From positions 99,134,397 through 99,198,396 of the forward strand of contig NC_080423.1 in NCBI RefSeq assembly GCF_029873635.1: a DNA stretch of 64,000 nucleotides, given 5' to 3'. Made by a program: the position numbers and the translations under genes. A model generated the notes under the pieces. The model had not been told where the DNA came from and did no database searches. It saw only the letters and a program-made list of their open reading frames with translations. The DNA comes from Malania oleifera. Lineage: Eukaryota; Streptophyta; Magnoliopsida; Santalales; Ximeniaceae. Below, one piece after another: positions 13,315 through 24,175 of this stretch. Numbering within the stretch: the first letter of the stretch is position 1; each line of letters starts with the position of its first letter.

Positions 13315-15129
13315 GTCCCTCTCTCACTTCTCTCTTCGTTTTCGGGCCTGTTTCTCGTCGGATCGAAGATTTGAGGCTACCACGACACTCTTGTTTTTGC
13401 AAGTTTACCGGAGCTGATCATTGGAAAAGTTGGGTTGGATTTTGTCCCAATCTCAGGGTAAGGCATTTTATTCAGTATTTGTCTTTCCCTCAGTTATAAG
13501 AAATGTTATAGGTAAGAAAATACTAATATTTTGTTTTGGGGGATTTTGTTTTCAGGATGTTGAGTTAGGAACCCTGCGGGTATAGAGCCAGAATTTTATA
13601 GGGGTTTTTCAAAGTTAAGGTAAGGGAAATATGCTATGGTAGGAGTTTTCATAATGCTATCAGAGATTTCATAGACATACATTTATACCAGTTTATTATT
13701 CAGTATTTATAGAATATGAGTTTAAATGTTTGTGTGACTTGAGTAGATTTTCATGTGATGAAGAACTTATATAGCTTTTATAATGTATCATACTATACTG
13801 AATACACAGATATAGACAATATATACAACTTATATAGTTTTTCCCAGTATATGGAGATTATACAGAATATACCAATATAGATATATATTCATAGAGATTA
13901 TACAGAGAAATTTATAGGCATATACAACTTTTATACGAATAGTTTCATGAAACAAATATATATATACATATACATGTATACAGTTTTATTTAGATCAGTA
14001 TATATATTACAGCTTTATGCAGAATAGTATATACATAGTTATTGCATGTCATGTTTCCTATTACCATAACATAGAGAGTATACAGACAGAGTATACAGAC
14101 AGATATACAGAGGTAGCATCAAGATGTTACAAATACAGTATACAGAGATTACAGCATTTATAGTACAAAAAGATAACGTTATGGTAATTTTAGAAACACG
14201 ATGAAAACAGTAAAATAGTATATATGTATACATACATATATATATATATATATATTGTATCAGATCCCTGTGGAAAGATTACAGACAGATACAGTACAGA
14301 TATAGATTACAGAGCACGATACCGTTGCTATATACAGATAGAGTGCAACCACATATCTCAGATAGTGTGTGGGTATCGTCAGTCATGCTCAGAGAGGTTG
14401 CAGCTCCCCAGTTCACTAGGTGGAGGGGGCCGGTTTGACGAGGTAGTAGCCAATCCCGAGCCTAGGAGTGGATGCAGTTTGGCCGGGCTGAGGTAGTGTA
14501 GAGTATATTGACTTATCTAGAGGGCCGACCAAATGAAGTCCCGCTTACGGGCTGCATAACCCTGTCGTGAGGGGTCAAATCATGACGTACAGAGTCCCAG
14601 AGATAAAGCAGAGTTATGTATATGTATACAGTTTTACAGTATAAGATGAGTATAGTATGATATTATCAGTATGAAAAGTAGAAAATACAGATGATACAGT
14701 TATATTTTAAATTGTGAAAAGAAAAACATGTTTTACACATTATTTATTTCATTATAGTTCAGTTACTATTTAAAAAGTATTCTTAACTTAGTTGTCAGAC
14801 ATTAGTAATAGCATATTTCCACTTACTGAGCGTCGACTCACCCCATTACTTTAACATTTTTCAAGTGAACCAGTTAGGCAAGCAGATTAGGCTCGCGAAT
14901 AGAGAGTATTTTGATTACCCCAGTTATAGGGTGAGTTTTTGACAGAGTTGTGTATATTATTGGGTAGATGATGATGGGGGGTTATTTTTGTGTGGCTATG
15001 GTCTGTATATACTTGATTATGGTATTGTATAGTATATATGTAAATGGTTGTATGAATTGTGTTTCCGCTGCTTAGGTATGGATGAAGATACACAGATATA
15101 TATATGGTAAGAATTATGAGGGTGTTACA
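10300..15129 (+). repeat. 5' LTR of element 2 (contains nested solo LTR)
   Basis: It starts TGTAACAACTCGGG and ends GTGTTACA. It carries GTCGAC palindromes on both sides of the nested insertion (10328-10400 and 13108-13185), a TATA-like ATATAGTG near 13194, a CT microsatellite (13245-13312) and several TA-rich tracts. It aligns with the 3' LTR once 10403-13069 is left out. Confidence 0.9.
10403..13064 (+). mobile_element. Solo LTR of Ogre/Tat type nested in element 2's 5' LTR
   Basis: A 2662-base unit begins TGTAGACACCCTATTTTTGC and ends GTCGCAACA. It interrupts a stretch that is continuous in the 3' LTR (CGACGAGAAAATAC at 20274). Flanks GACGA (10398-10402) and AACGA (13065-13069) look like a 5-base target duplication with one change. 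No internal coding part is present, so it is a solo LTR. The TGTAGACACC start, the GGTACCGTTCGTAAGAACG block near 12829 and the GGTCACACGAGCTCC end resemble Ogre/Tat LTRs as I remember them. The unit boundaries are firm and the family call is less so. It holds two ATT-rich microsatellite zones (10478-10925 and 12536-12602). Confidence 0.78.
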
Positions 15130-15133
15130 TTTT

Positions 15134-15146
15134 TGGTATCAGAGCC
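15134..15146 (+). other. Primer-binding site of element 2
   Basis: TGGTATCAGAGCC, complementary to the 3' end of initiator methionine tRNA, lies four bases after the LTR end TGTTACA. This is the usual spacing for plant LTR retrotransposons. Confidence 0.9.
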
Positions 15147-15452
15147 TAGGTTGGTAGGTTCTGTGGACTCTAGAGTGCAGCGAAAAACAATACCAGAATA
15201 TAGGAAAAAGATTTGAGGTTTTATTCTGTGATCTGGATACTGGATTTCTTGATTGTTTATATGTTTTTCCTAGGGTGACAATTTTAGGAAAACCATAATA
15301 AACCGTCGACAAGTCATGTGTTTGGGTTGCAGGAGTGGATTTTGGGGTTAGGAGCAAGAGGGATAGTTAATAGAGGATTTAGAGTTTTAGTTGAATAAGT
15401 TGGGTCTGTAGGAAAATAGAATTTTGAAAAGGTGTTCTATGTGTTTGTAGGG

Positions 15453-18400
15453 ATGAACCCAGGAGGCAATAGCGCTCACGCCAGTGGGGATGATGGAGCT
15501 AGAGATTCTGGCGCAACAGGTGGGGATTCAGATGCTGTGCCATGTAGTGTGGCTCAGTAAGTTATGGCTGAGATAGTGCGGAGTTCTAGAGAGCGGCGAG
15601 GTCCATCCTCAGCTCAGGGATGTACCATAGAGAAATTTATGAAAATGAATCCGCCAGCTTTTTTTGGAGCGACTGATCCTGCAGTTGCAGAGAACTGGGT
15701 GCAGGAGGTAGAGAAAATTCTGATAGTACTTCATTGCACCGATGAGTAGAGAGTTTTATATGCTACGTATAGGCTGGTGAGGGAGGCCGAGAGATGGTGG
15801 TTAGCCACCAAACTATTAGAGGAGCAGAGGGCGATACCAGTGTAGATGACCTGGGCTCGATTCAGGGACATATTCTTTGATAGATATTATCCTACTTCAG
15901 TTAAAGATGCTCAAGTGTAGGAGTTTCTGAGTCTGTCCTGGTGGTCGTTGACTGTCCCGCAGTATGCGGCGAGATTTATTGAGCTCTCTCGTTTCTGCCC
16001 CTATATTGTCCTAGATGAAGCAAAGAAGCCTAGAATGTTTGAGAGAAATTTGAGGTGTGATATTTACAGCAGATAGCGGTACTAAGGATTCAGGATTTTA
16101 CAGAATTGGTTGACAGGGCCACTATAGCGGAGGAGAGTCTATCTAGAGAGACGGAGACGCAGAGTTAGAAGAAAAGGGTTGCGCCCTTGAATTTTTAGGT
16201 GGGTCCCAGCCGAGCCCCTTGGAGAGGAGGTAGATATGGCAGAGGGCAGAGGCCAGAGACAGATGGTAGAGCATGGTGGATTTCAGGACGGACAACCTCC
16301 TGCCATTTGTCCTTAGATGTGGATGGAGACATCCTGGTGAGTGCCGACTAGGGGAGAACGTTTGTTATCGATGCGGGAGGCCCGGTCATATGGCTCAATC
16401 ATGTCAGATGTCATCAAATTATGCACAGGCTCCGAGACCATTTCGAGGTGGATATTAGGCGTCCCATGGTGGTCGGTAGAGGAACACTGCACCGACAAGG
16501 GTCTACGCGTTGACACCGGGAGACGCTGAGACGGCTGGAGATGTGGTCACAGGTACTCTTACTTCTTTACCATATATAATGATTGTTTTGTTTGATACAG
16601 GTGCCACCCACTCTTTTATATCGGCGGGGTATGTGAAAATAACTAGAATAGAGACACAACCATTAGATATAGAATTGTTTGTGGGTACGCCGATGGGATT
16701 TGTGATTAGATGCAGGAGGGTACTTTGGAATTTTCCAGTAAGTATTCAGGAGAGAGTGCTTTTAGCCGATTTTTTGGTCCTGGATATGTAGGGATTTGAT
16801 GTGATACTGGGTATGGATTGGTTAGCCATTTATCACGCTAGTATTGATTGTCATCAGAAAGAAGTAATTTTCAGACCCTCGGGTGAGTCAGAATTTAGAT
16901 TTACGGGTTCACGCATGCGTGCCTCGCCACAGTTGGTGTCGGCTATTCAGGTGAGGAAACTGCTATAGGATGGTTTCTAGGGGCTATGTCGCATACATAT
17001 AAGAATTTCTAAAAGAAGAATTGGGACAAGCTAACATACCAGTAGTAAGGGAATTTCCAGATGTATTTCCAGAAGAATTACCTAGTTTGCCACCTGATCA
17101 TGAGATTGAGTTCACTATAGACTTATTGCCGGGATCTGCACCAGTATCTAAAGCACTGTACCATATGGCACCAGTCGAGTTGAAAAAATTAAAAGATCAG
17201 TTACAGGAATTACTAGATAAGGGTTTTATCAGGCCCAGTGTGTTGCCCTTGGGAGTGCCAGTTTTTTTCGTGAAAAAGAAAGATGGAACCATGAGATTAT
17301 GCATTAATTATAGGGAGATAAATAAATTGACAGTCAAGAATAAATATCCTCTCCCTAGGATTGATGATTTATTTTATCAACTCTAGGGGACCCAAGTTTA
17401 CTCTAAAATTGAGCTGCGATCAGGTTACCAGAAGTTAAAGCAGAGGACATTTCGAAGACCGCATTTAGTACCAGGTATGGGCATTACGAGTTTTTAGTGA
17501 TGCCATTTGGGTTGACTAATGCACCAGCGGTTTTCATGGATTTGATGAATCAGGTGTTCCGCCAGTATTTGGACCAGTTTGTGGTTGTGTTTATTGATGA
17601 TATATTGGTCTACTTGAGGAGTTTTGACGAGCACAAGCATCATTTGAGGTTGGTATTGCAGGTATTAAGGGAAAGGAAATTATATGCAAAATTCAAGAAA
17701 TGTGAGTTCTGGTTAAGACACGTTACTTTTCTTGGCCATGTGATCGCAGAAGCAGGGGTATTAGTTGATCCAAGTAAAATAGAGGCAGTGGTGAGTTGGG
17801 AAAGGCCGAGAAATGTTCAAGAAGTCAGGAGTTTTCTGGGATTAGTAGGTTATTACCGATGTTTTGTGGATGGTTTCTATAGGCTATCAGGTCCATTAAC
17901 ACAACTTATGAGGAAAAATGTAAAATTTGAATGGACTGATGATTGTGAGCAGAGTTTCCAAGAATTAAAGCAACGGTTAGTTTCAGCTCCAGTACTGGCT
18001 ATTCCATAAGAGGAGGACGGTTTTGTAATATACAGTGATGCCTCTTTGAAGGGTCTTGGATGTGTGTTGATGCAGCACGACAAGGTCATTGCATATGCAT
18101 CTAGGCAGCTTAAAGAATATGAGAAGAATTATCCTATCCATGATTTAGAACTTCCTGCAGTGGTGTATGCTCTTGGAATTTGGAGGAATTATTTATATGG
18201 TGGAAAGTGCGAGATTTTCACAAATCATAAGAGTTTGAAATATTTCTTTACTCAGAAAGAGTTGAATATGAGCCAAAGAAGGTGGCTAGAACTTATTAAA
18301 GACTATGATTGCACGATTAGTTACCACCCAGGAAAAGCAAATGTAGTGGTAGATGCTTTGAGCAGAAAATCAGGGGGATCCATACTGGCAGCTGTGGAGA

Positions 18401-19920
18401 TTCAGCACTTAATTTTGGTGGATTTGGAGAGACTCAGTATAGAATTGGTGGAGGAGAGTCCTCAAGAAGTTATTGTCAATCTAGTGGTTCAGCCTACATT
18501 TTACGAAAGGATTAAAGCAGCTCAGGGTGATGATGCAAAGTTGGTAGTAGTGATGGCTAGAGTGCGGGGTGGTCAGGGTGAGGAGTTCAGCATATCAGAT
18601 GATGGAGCTTTACAATTTTGTACTAAGCTATGTGTTCCTGTAGATACTAGGATCAGAAGAACTATACTTGAGGAAGCTCACAAATCCCTATACACGGTCC
18701 ATCCCGGCTTACTAAAATGTATAAGGACGTACGAGAGTATTTCTGGTGGAGTGGAATGAAGAAGGAGATAGCCGAATTTGTTCAGCAATGCTTGACGTGT
18801 CAGCAGGTTAAAGCTGAGCACCAAAAACCAGCAGGACAGTTGCAACCATTGTTTATTCCAGAATGGAAATGGGACCACGTTTCGATGGACTTCGTTACAG
18901 GGTTACCACCAATACAACAGGGACTGAATGCTATTTGGGTGGTTGTAGATTGTTTGACAAAAACTACTCATTTCATCCCTATTAAAATCGGTTATTCCAT
19001 GGACAAATTAGCAGAGATATATGTTCAGGAGATAGTTCGTGTTCATGGAGTACCAGTATCCATAGTCTCGGATCAAGATCCTCGATTTACTTCACAATTC
19101 TAGAAAAGTTTTCAGGAGGCTATGGGTACGCAATTAGCTTTTAGCACCGCTTTCCATCCCCAGACAGATAGTCAAACTGAGAGAACAATTCATACATTAG
19201 AAGATATGCTTTGTGCTTGTGTGCTTGATTTTGGAGGCAGTTGGATTCAATTCATGTCATTGGTTGAGTTTGCTTACAATAATAGCTATCAGGCTAGTAT
19301 CGGCATGGCTCCATACGAGGCATTATATGGCAGGAGATGTCGTTCTCCTCTTTTCTAGGATGAAGTAGGTCAAAAACGAGTTTTGGGTCCCGAGATAATA
19401 CAACAGGTGTCCGACGAAGTCCGATTAATTAGAGAAAGAATCGGTACAACACAGAGTCGGCAGAAAAGTTATGCAGACACTCGCCGCCGAGAGTTGGAAT
19501 TTGATGTGGGAGATCGAGTATTTTTGAAGATAGCTCCTCTGAAAGGAGTTATAAGGTTTGGAAATAATGATAAGTTGAGCCCTAGGTATTGGCCCTTTTG
19601 AGATACTTAAGAGAATAGGGTTAGTTGCCGGCTAGCTTTGCCGCCAACTTTGGCTTGAATTCATGATGTGTTTTATGTTGCCATGTTAAGGAAATATGTC
19701 CCAGATTCACCCCACATCATCAGCTATGCAGAGATAGAGTTTAAGGATTCATTGGCATATGAAGAAGTACCAGTGCAGATTTTGGATAGAAAGGTTCAGA
19801 CTTTACGCACTAAAGAAATACAGTTAGTTAAAGTTTTATAGAAGAATCACGTTATAGAGGAAGCTTCTTGGGAGCTCGAGGAGTAGATCAGACAGAGATA
19901 CCAGCAGTTGTTCCAAGAGG
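15453..19920 (+). pseudogene. gag-pol remnants of element 2 (fossil)
   Basis: Parts in order: gag (about 15453-16230), CCHC zinc knuckle (CYRCGRPGHMAQSC, near 16357-16400), aspartic protease with DTGATHSFI (near 16595), reverse transcriptase with FIDDILVY (about 17060-17760), RNase H (about 18010-18370), integrase (about 18640-19360) and a chromodomain-type tail (about 19640-19900). It is collinear with element 1 and clearly related. It is broken, with a dozen or more breaks, and treated as a fossil. Confidence 0.88.
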
Positions 19921-20176
19921 TATTGAAGTACTCAGGTAAAGTATAATAGTTAAATAAGTTTTTCTTGCAAGTACATGTATTGATTTTAGTTAGTAAATAG
20001 TTTTTAGTTTTATATATGTAATATCCCAAGAGGTAAATGTAATCACGGTATTCCTCCACCATAAGTGAGGGCCTGGAATAAAATAAGTAGGCATTTTTCC
20101 TTTATGGAATGATGGAGTGTATAGATGGGATATAGATAGTAAATTTCAAGGACGAAATTTTATAAGGAGGGGATAA

Positions 20177-21088
20177 TGTAACAACCCGGGATTTTTGCAA
20201 GGGGTTCATCGGCAAATACAGGGGATTCGTCGATGAATGCATAAGGGACTTCTTCGACGAAGCCACATCTCATCGACGAGAAAATACTGAGAGAGGTTTT
20301 AGGAAAGCCTGAAATTCGTTGACGAGGAAGCAAGGTTCGTCAACGAAATTACTGAAAGATTCTTCGATGAGATGACGTGTCTCGTCGACAAAGGCCGCAG
20401 TATAAATAGTGTTTAGCCCGGATTTTTGATGAAAAACAGTGCAAGAAATCTATCCTCTCTCTCTCTACATCCCTCTCTCACTTCTCTCTTCATTTTCGGG
20501 CATGTCTGCCAGAGCTGGTAAAGTTTTTTGCAAGTCTGCCAGAGCTGATTGTTGGAAAAGTTGGGTTGAATTTCATCCCAATCTCAGGGTAAGGCATTTT
20601 ATTCAGTATTTGCCTTTCCCTCAGTTATAAAAAATGTTGTAGGTAAGAAAATACTGATATTTTGTTCTAGGGGATTTTGTTTTCAAGATGTTGAGATAGG
20701 AATCCTGCGGGTTTAGAGCCAGAATTTTATGGGGGCTTTTCAAAGTTAAGGTAAGAGAAATATGTTAAACTAGAAGTTTTCATAATGCTATCAGATATTT
20801 CATAGACATATATTTATACCAGTTTATTATTCAGTATTTACAGAATATGAGTTTAAATGTTTGTGTGGTCTGAGTAGATTTTCATGTGATGAAGAATTTA
20901 TATAGCTTTTATAATGTATCATACTATACTGAATACACTAATATAGACAGTATATACATCTTATATAGTTTCTCCCAGTATATGGAGATTATAAATAATA
21001 TACAGAAATATAGATATATATTCACAGAGAATAAATAATGAAATTTACATGCATATACAACTTTATTATGAATAGTTTCATGAAACAG

Positions 21089-21130
<42 letters not shown>

Positions 21131-21465
21131 TATACAGAGAAATTTACATGCATATATAGCTTTTATACGAATAGTTTCATGAAACATATATATATATACA
21201 TATACATGTATACAATTTTACTCAGATTAGTATATATATTACAGTTTTGTACAAAATAGTATATACAGAGTTATAGCATGTCATGTTTCCTATTACCATA
21301 ACATATAGAGTATACAGACAGAATATATAGGCAGAGTATACAGACAAATATATAGAGGTAGCATCAAGATGCTACAGATACAGTATACAGAGATAACAGT
21401 ATTTACAATACAGAAAGATAGCGTTATGGTAATTTTGGAAACACGATGAAAACAGTAAAACATTA

Positions 21466-21514
<49 letters not shown>

Positions 21515-22352
21515 TCAGATCCCTGTGAAAAGATTACATACAGATACAATACAAATATAGATTATAAAGCATGATACCGTTGCTATATACAGATAGAGTG
21601 CAACCATATATCTCTGATAGTGTGTGGGTACCGTCAGCCGTGCTCGGAGAGGTTGCAGGTGCTCAGTTCATTGGGTGGAGGGGGCCGGTTTGATGAGGTA
21701 GTAGCCAGTCCCGAGCCTAGGAGTGGATGCAATTTGGCCGAATTGAGGTAGTGTAGAGTATATTGACTTATCTAGAGGGCCGACCAGATAAAGTCCCGCC
21801 TACGGGCCGCACAACCCTGTCATGAGGGGTCAAATCATGACGTACAGAGTCCTAGAGATAAAGCACAGTTATGTATATATATGTATGCAGTTTTACAGTA
21901 TATGATGAGTATAGTATGATATTATTAGTATGAAAAGTAGAAAATACAAATGATACAGTTATATTTTAAATTGTGAAAAGAAAGACATGCTTTATAGATT
22001 ATTTATTTCATTATAGTTCAGTTGCTATTTAAAAAGTATTCTTAACTTAGTTTTCCCACACTAGTAATAGCATATCTCCACTTACTAGGCGTCGACTCAT
22101 CCCATTACTTTAACATTTTTCAGGTGAGCCAGTTAGGCGAGCAGATCAGGCTCACGGATAGGGAGTATTTTGATTACCCTAGTTATAGGGTGAGTTTTTG
22201 ATAGAGTTGTGTATATTATTGGGTAGATGATGCTGGGGGGTTATTTTTGTGGGGCTATGGTCTGTATATACTGGATTCTGGTATTGTATAGTATATATAT
22301 GAATGGTTGTATAAATTGTGTTTCTATTGCTTAGGTATGGATGAAAATACAC

Positions 22353-22397
<45 letters not shown>

Positions 22398-22425
22398 TAA
22401 TGGTAAGAATTTTGAGAGTGTTACA
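20177..22425 (+). repeat. 3' LTR of element 2
   Basis: It runs from TGTAACAACCCGGG to GTGTTACA and follows the purine tract AAGGAGGGGATAA. Layout: GTCGAC palindrome cluster (about 20205-20395), TATA box TATAAATAG (20401), short CT tract (about 20455-20466), long TA microsatellites (21090-21130, 21472-21511, 22355-22396) and the block with CCCGCCTACGGGCCGCACAA near 21795. Confidence 0.92.
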
Positions 22426-23722
22426 CGGGCTGTGTGGCCTGATGGCTAGACTTAACCCTAGTCGGCCTATCAGAGCTAAATCAACCACATTCTACAATTT
22501 GTAGGTCCGATTAGTTGTTCACATAGTGGTCTAGACTCTAGGGGGACCCTACCCTTCCCAGCACAATTGACCATCCCATCTTCACACTCTCTCTAAGACG
22601 TGTGAGTGCACTAGTGCTACCAAATATACCCGCAACAGTACTATGCCTATTCTGGTCCACCGAAGTTCTCAAACCATACATTTTAATTTAACATTCTCAA
22701 ACACATGCAGAATAAATCATATCACATTTTAATTCTCAATACATTTCTAATATTTCCTGCATCTCATACATATGTTATAGTTCAACACAGAAACTTCATT
22801 TTACTCATGACACACAATTTAACAACATATTTTATACACTTACTGTAAAATAAGTCAACCCACATTCATCATTAATATACTGAAAATATATATTTAGTTT
22901 CTTACACAATTATCCATAAAATCCGTCGTTTTAACTTTCTATTTTCGCAAATAATATTTAGTAGCATTGCCTTAGGCTCAAAAATTTACAATTTGAACGA
23001 TCGGCTTTTCTAAACTCATGTGAAAATCATATACATATACACATAAAATTCCCATCTTTCACCTGTTATTTCCTCAAAAATCTCAGTTTAATATATTCCC
23101 CTTACTTGGTTCCTTGAACTACGCCAGCAGGGACCCCAAAACGATGTCTGCGGTGTTCACTGGAATCTTGATTCAATAATCCTAATTTAATCAAATCAAC
23201 CCTAAATAAAATACTATTTTAACATTTCCTAAGCTCATAAATTCCAAATAACAATTAACCTCTCGAAAATAATCAATTTTCTTAATTCCCTAAATCCCAC
23301 TCTCGCTTTGGAGTGATGCCTAAGACCCCCAAATTGAAAATTTGCTCTGGTCAAAATGACGACAATCGAGACTAAGATCCCGTGGTGGTGCCCGATCGTC
23401 GATTTAGTTAAAGATTTAAAGACAAATTAAGGAAAAAGATGAAGTATACATTTCTCTAGAAGTGATGCTTACGTTGGTCCTACGACAAATCCGCTCCAAT
23501 AGAAATGTCGGTGGCAGAGATAAGAACCCAACGATATCTTCCGTTTTCCAATCGGCTAAATATTTGTCGAGAAAATGAGGAGAGAGAGAAGGAGTGATGG
23601 AGGAGAGCATAACGAACTGAGACGCTGAGAGAGAAACAATCTCTCTGTAATTTACTTATATATATATATATATATATACACATTTAATTAATAATTTATT
23701 TTATTTTTTTGGAATCACTACA

Positions 23723-24175
23723 TCTCTCTTCACCTTGAAATCAAATTGAGCATTGTTTCTAACCTTTTTCTTTGTTCTAATACTCTTCTCTATAAATTTA
23801 TTATTTAGATCACCATTTTTACCATGTTTACATCACCTCTCTCTAATAGTTCCTCCAAAAGCTTCAATAAGAAAATCCTTATTATTTCACCTTTGCCTTG
23901 CATGTGTTACAAACAAGAACAACTTACTCAGAACTCCTTAAACTCCTTTCTCACTTTAAATTTCCAATCCCACATTGGGAATCAATTCTTGGAAACAAGA
24001 CCTCAACTTTTTTTTCCCACAAATTGGGGCACATTAAAATATGATTAATGAAATAGTCTCATTTTATACACATATTTTTAACTACTTAAACACACAAAGA
24101 CACACATATTGTGGGAAATACATTATGTAAAAAAAAAAAGAAATCAAAGGTGTGTATTAGCAAAAGTTGGCCTAT
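23723..24175. other. Gene-free 3' flank of the receptor kinase gene
   Basis: AT-rich sequence between the end of the older LTR and the stop codon of the kinase gene. Short open frames here resemble nothing I know. It probably contains the 3' UTR of the minus-strand gene, but I could not pick a clear polyadenylation signal. Confidence 0.5.

Larger units (their letters stand above)
10300..22425 (+). mobile_element. Ty3/gypsy chromovirus (Tekay-like) element 2
   Basis: A plus-strand LTR retrotransposon with both ends in view. The 5' LTR runs 10300-15129 (about 2.16 kb without the nested solo LTR). A primer-binding site TGGTATCAGAGCC lies at 15134, the internal region runs to 20176, a purine tract precedes 20177, and the 3' LTR is 20177-22425 (2249 bases). 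The LTRs begin TGTAACAAC and end TGTTACA. The flanks CGGGT (10295-10299) and CGGGC (22426-22430) are a 5-base target duplication with one change. It is inserted in the older minus-strand LTR. The element is broken, with a dozen or more breaks. Hand comparison of LTR stretches gives about 7% in one 300-base part and about 14% in a CpG-rich 160-base part, so it is older than element 1. Confidence 0.9.
9777..23722 (-). mobile_element. Older minus-strand Tekay-like LTR, split by element 2
   Basis: The two pieces 9777-10299 and 22431-23722 join into one LTR of about 1.8 kb read on the minus strand. Its start (complement ending at 23722) reads TGTAGTGATTCC, like the TGTAA starts of the other LTRs. 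It has a CT-rich leader (about 23590-23640) and a block near 22430-22560 that matches the conserved TCGGCC ... CCACACA region of the 45868 LTR. On its far side, 9763-9773 is the complement of GGTATCAGAGC, a methionine-tRNA primer-binding site, so this was a 5' LTR. The internal region beyond it is lost behind element 1. It is a very decayed fossil. The family call is by similarity of layout and short motifs. Confidence 0.62.

Noticed and set aside
23416-23683. Short minus-strand frames near a CT-rich leader
   Set aside because: The region fits the transcribed leader of the older minus-strand LTR and no known domain is seen.
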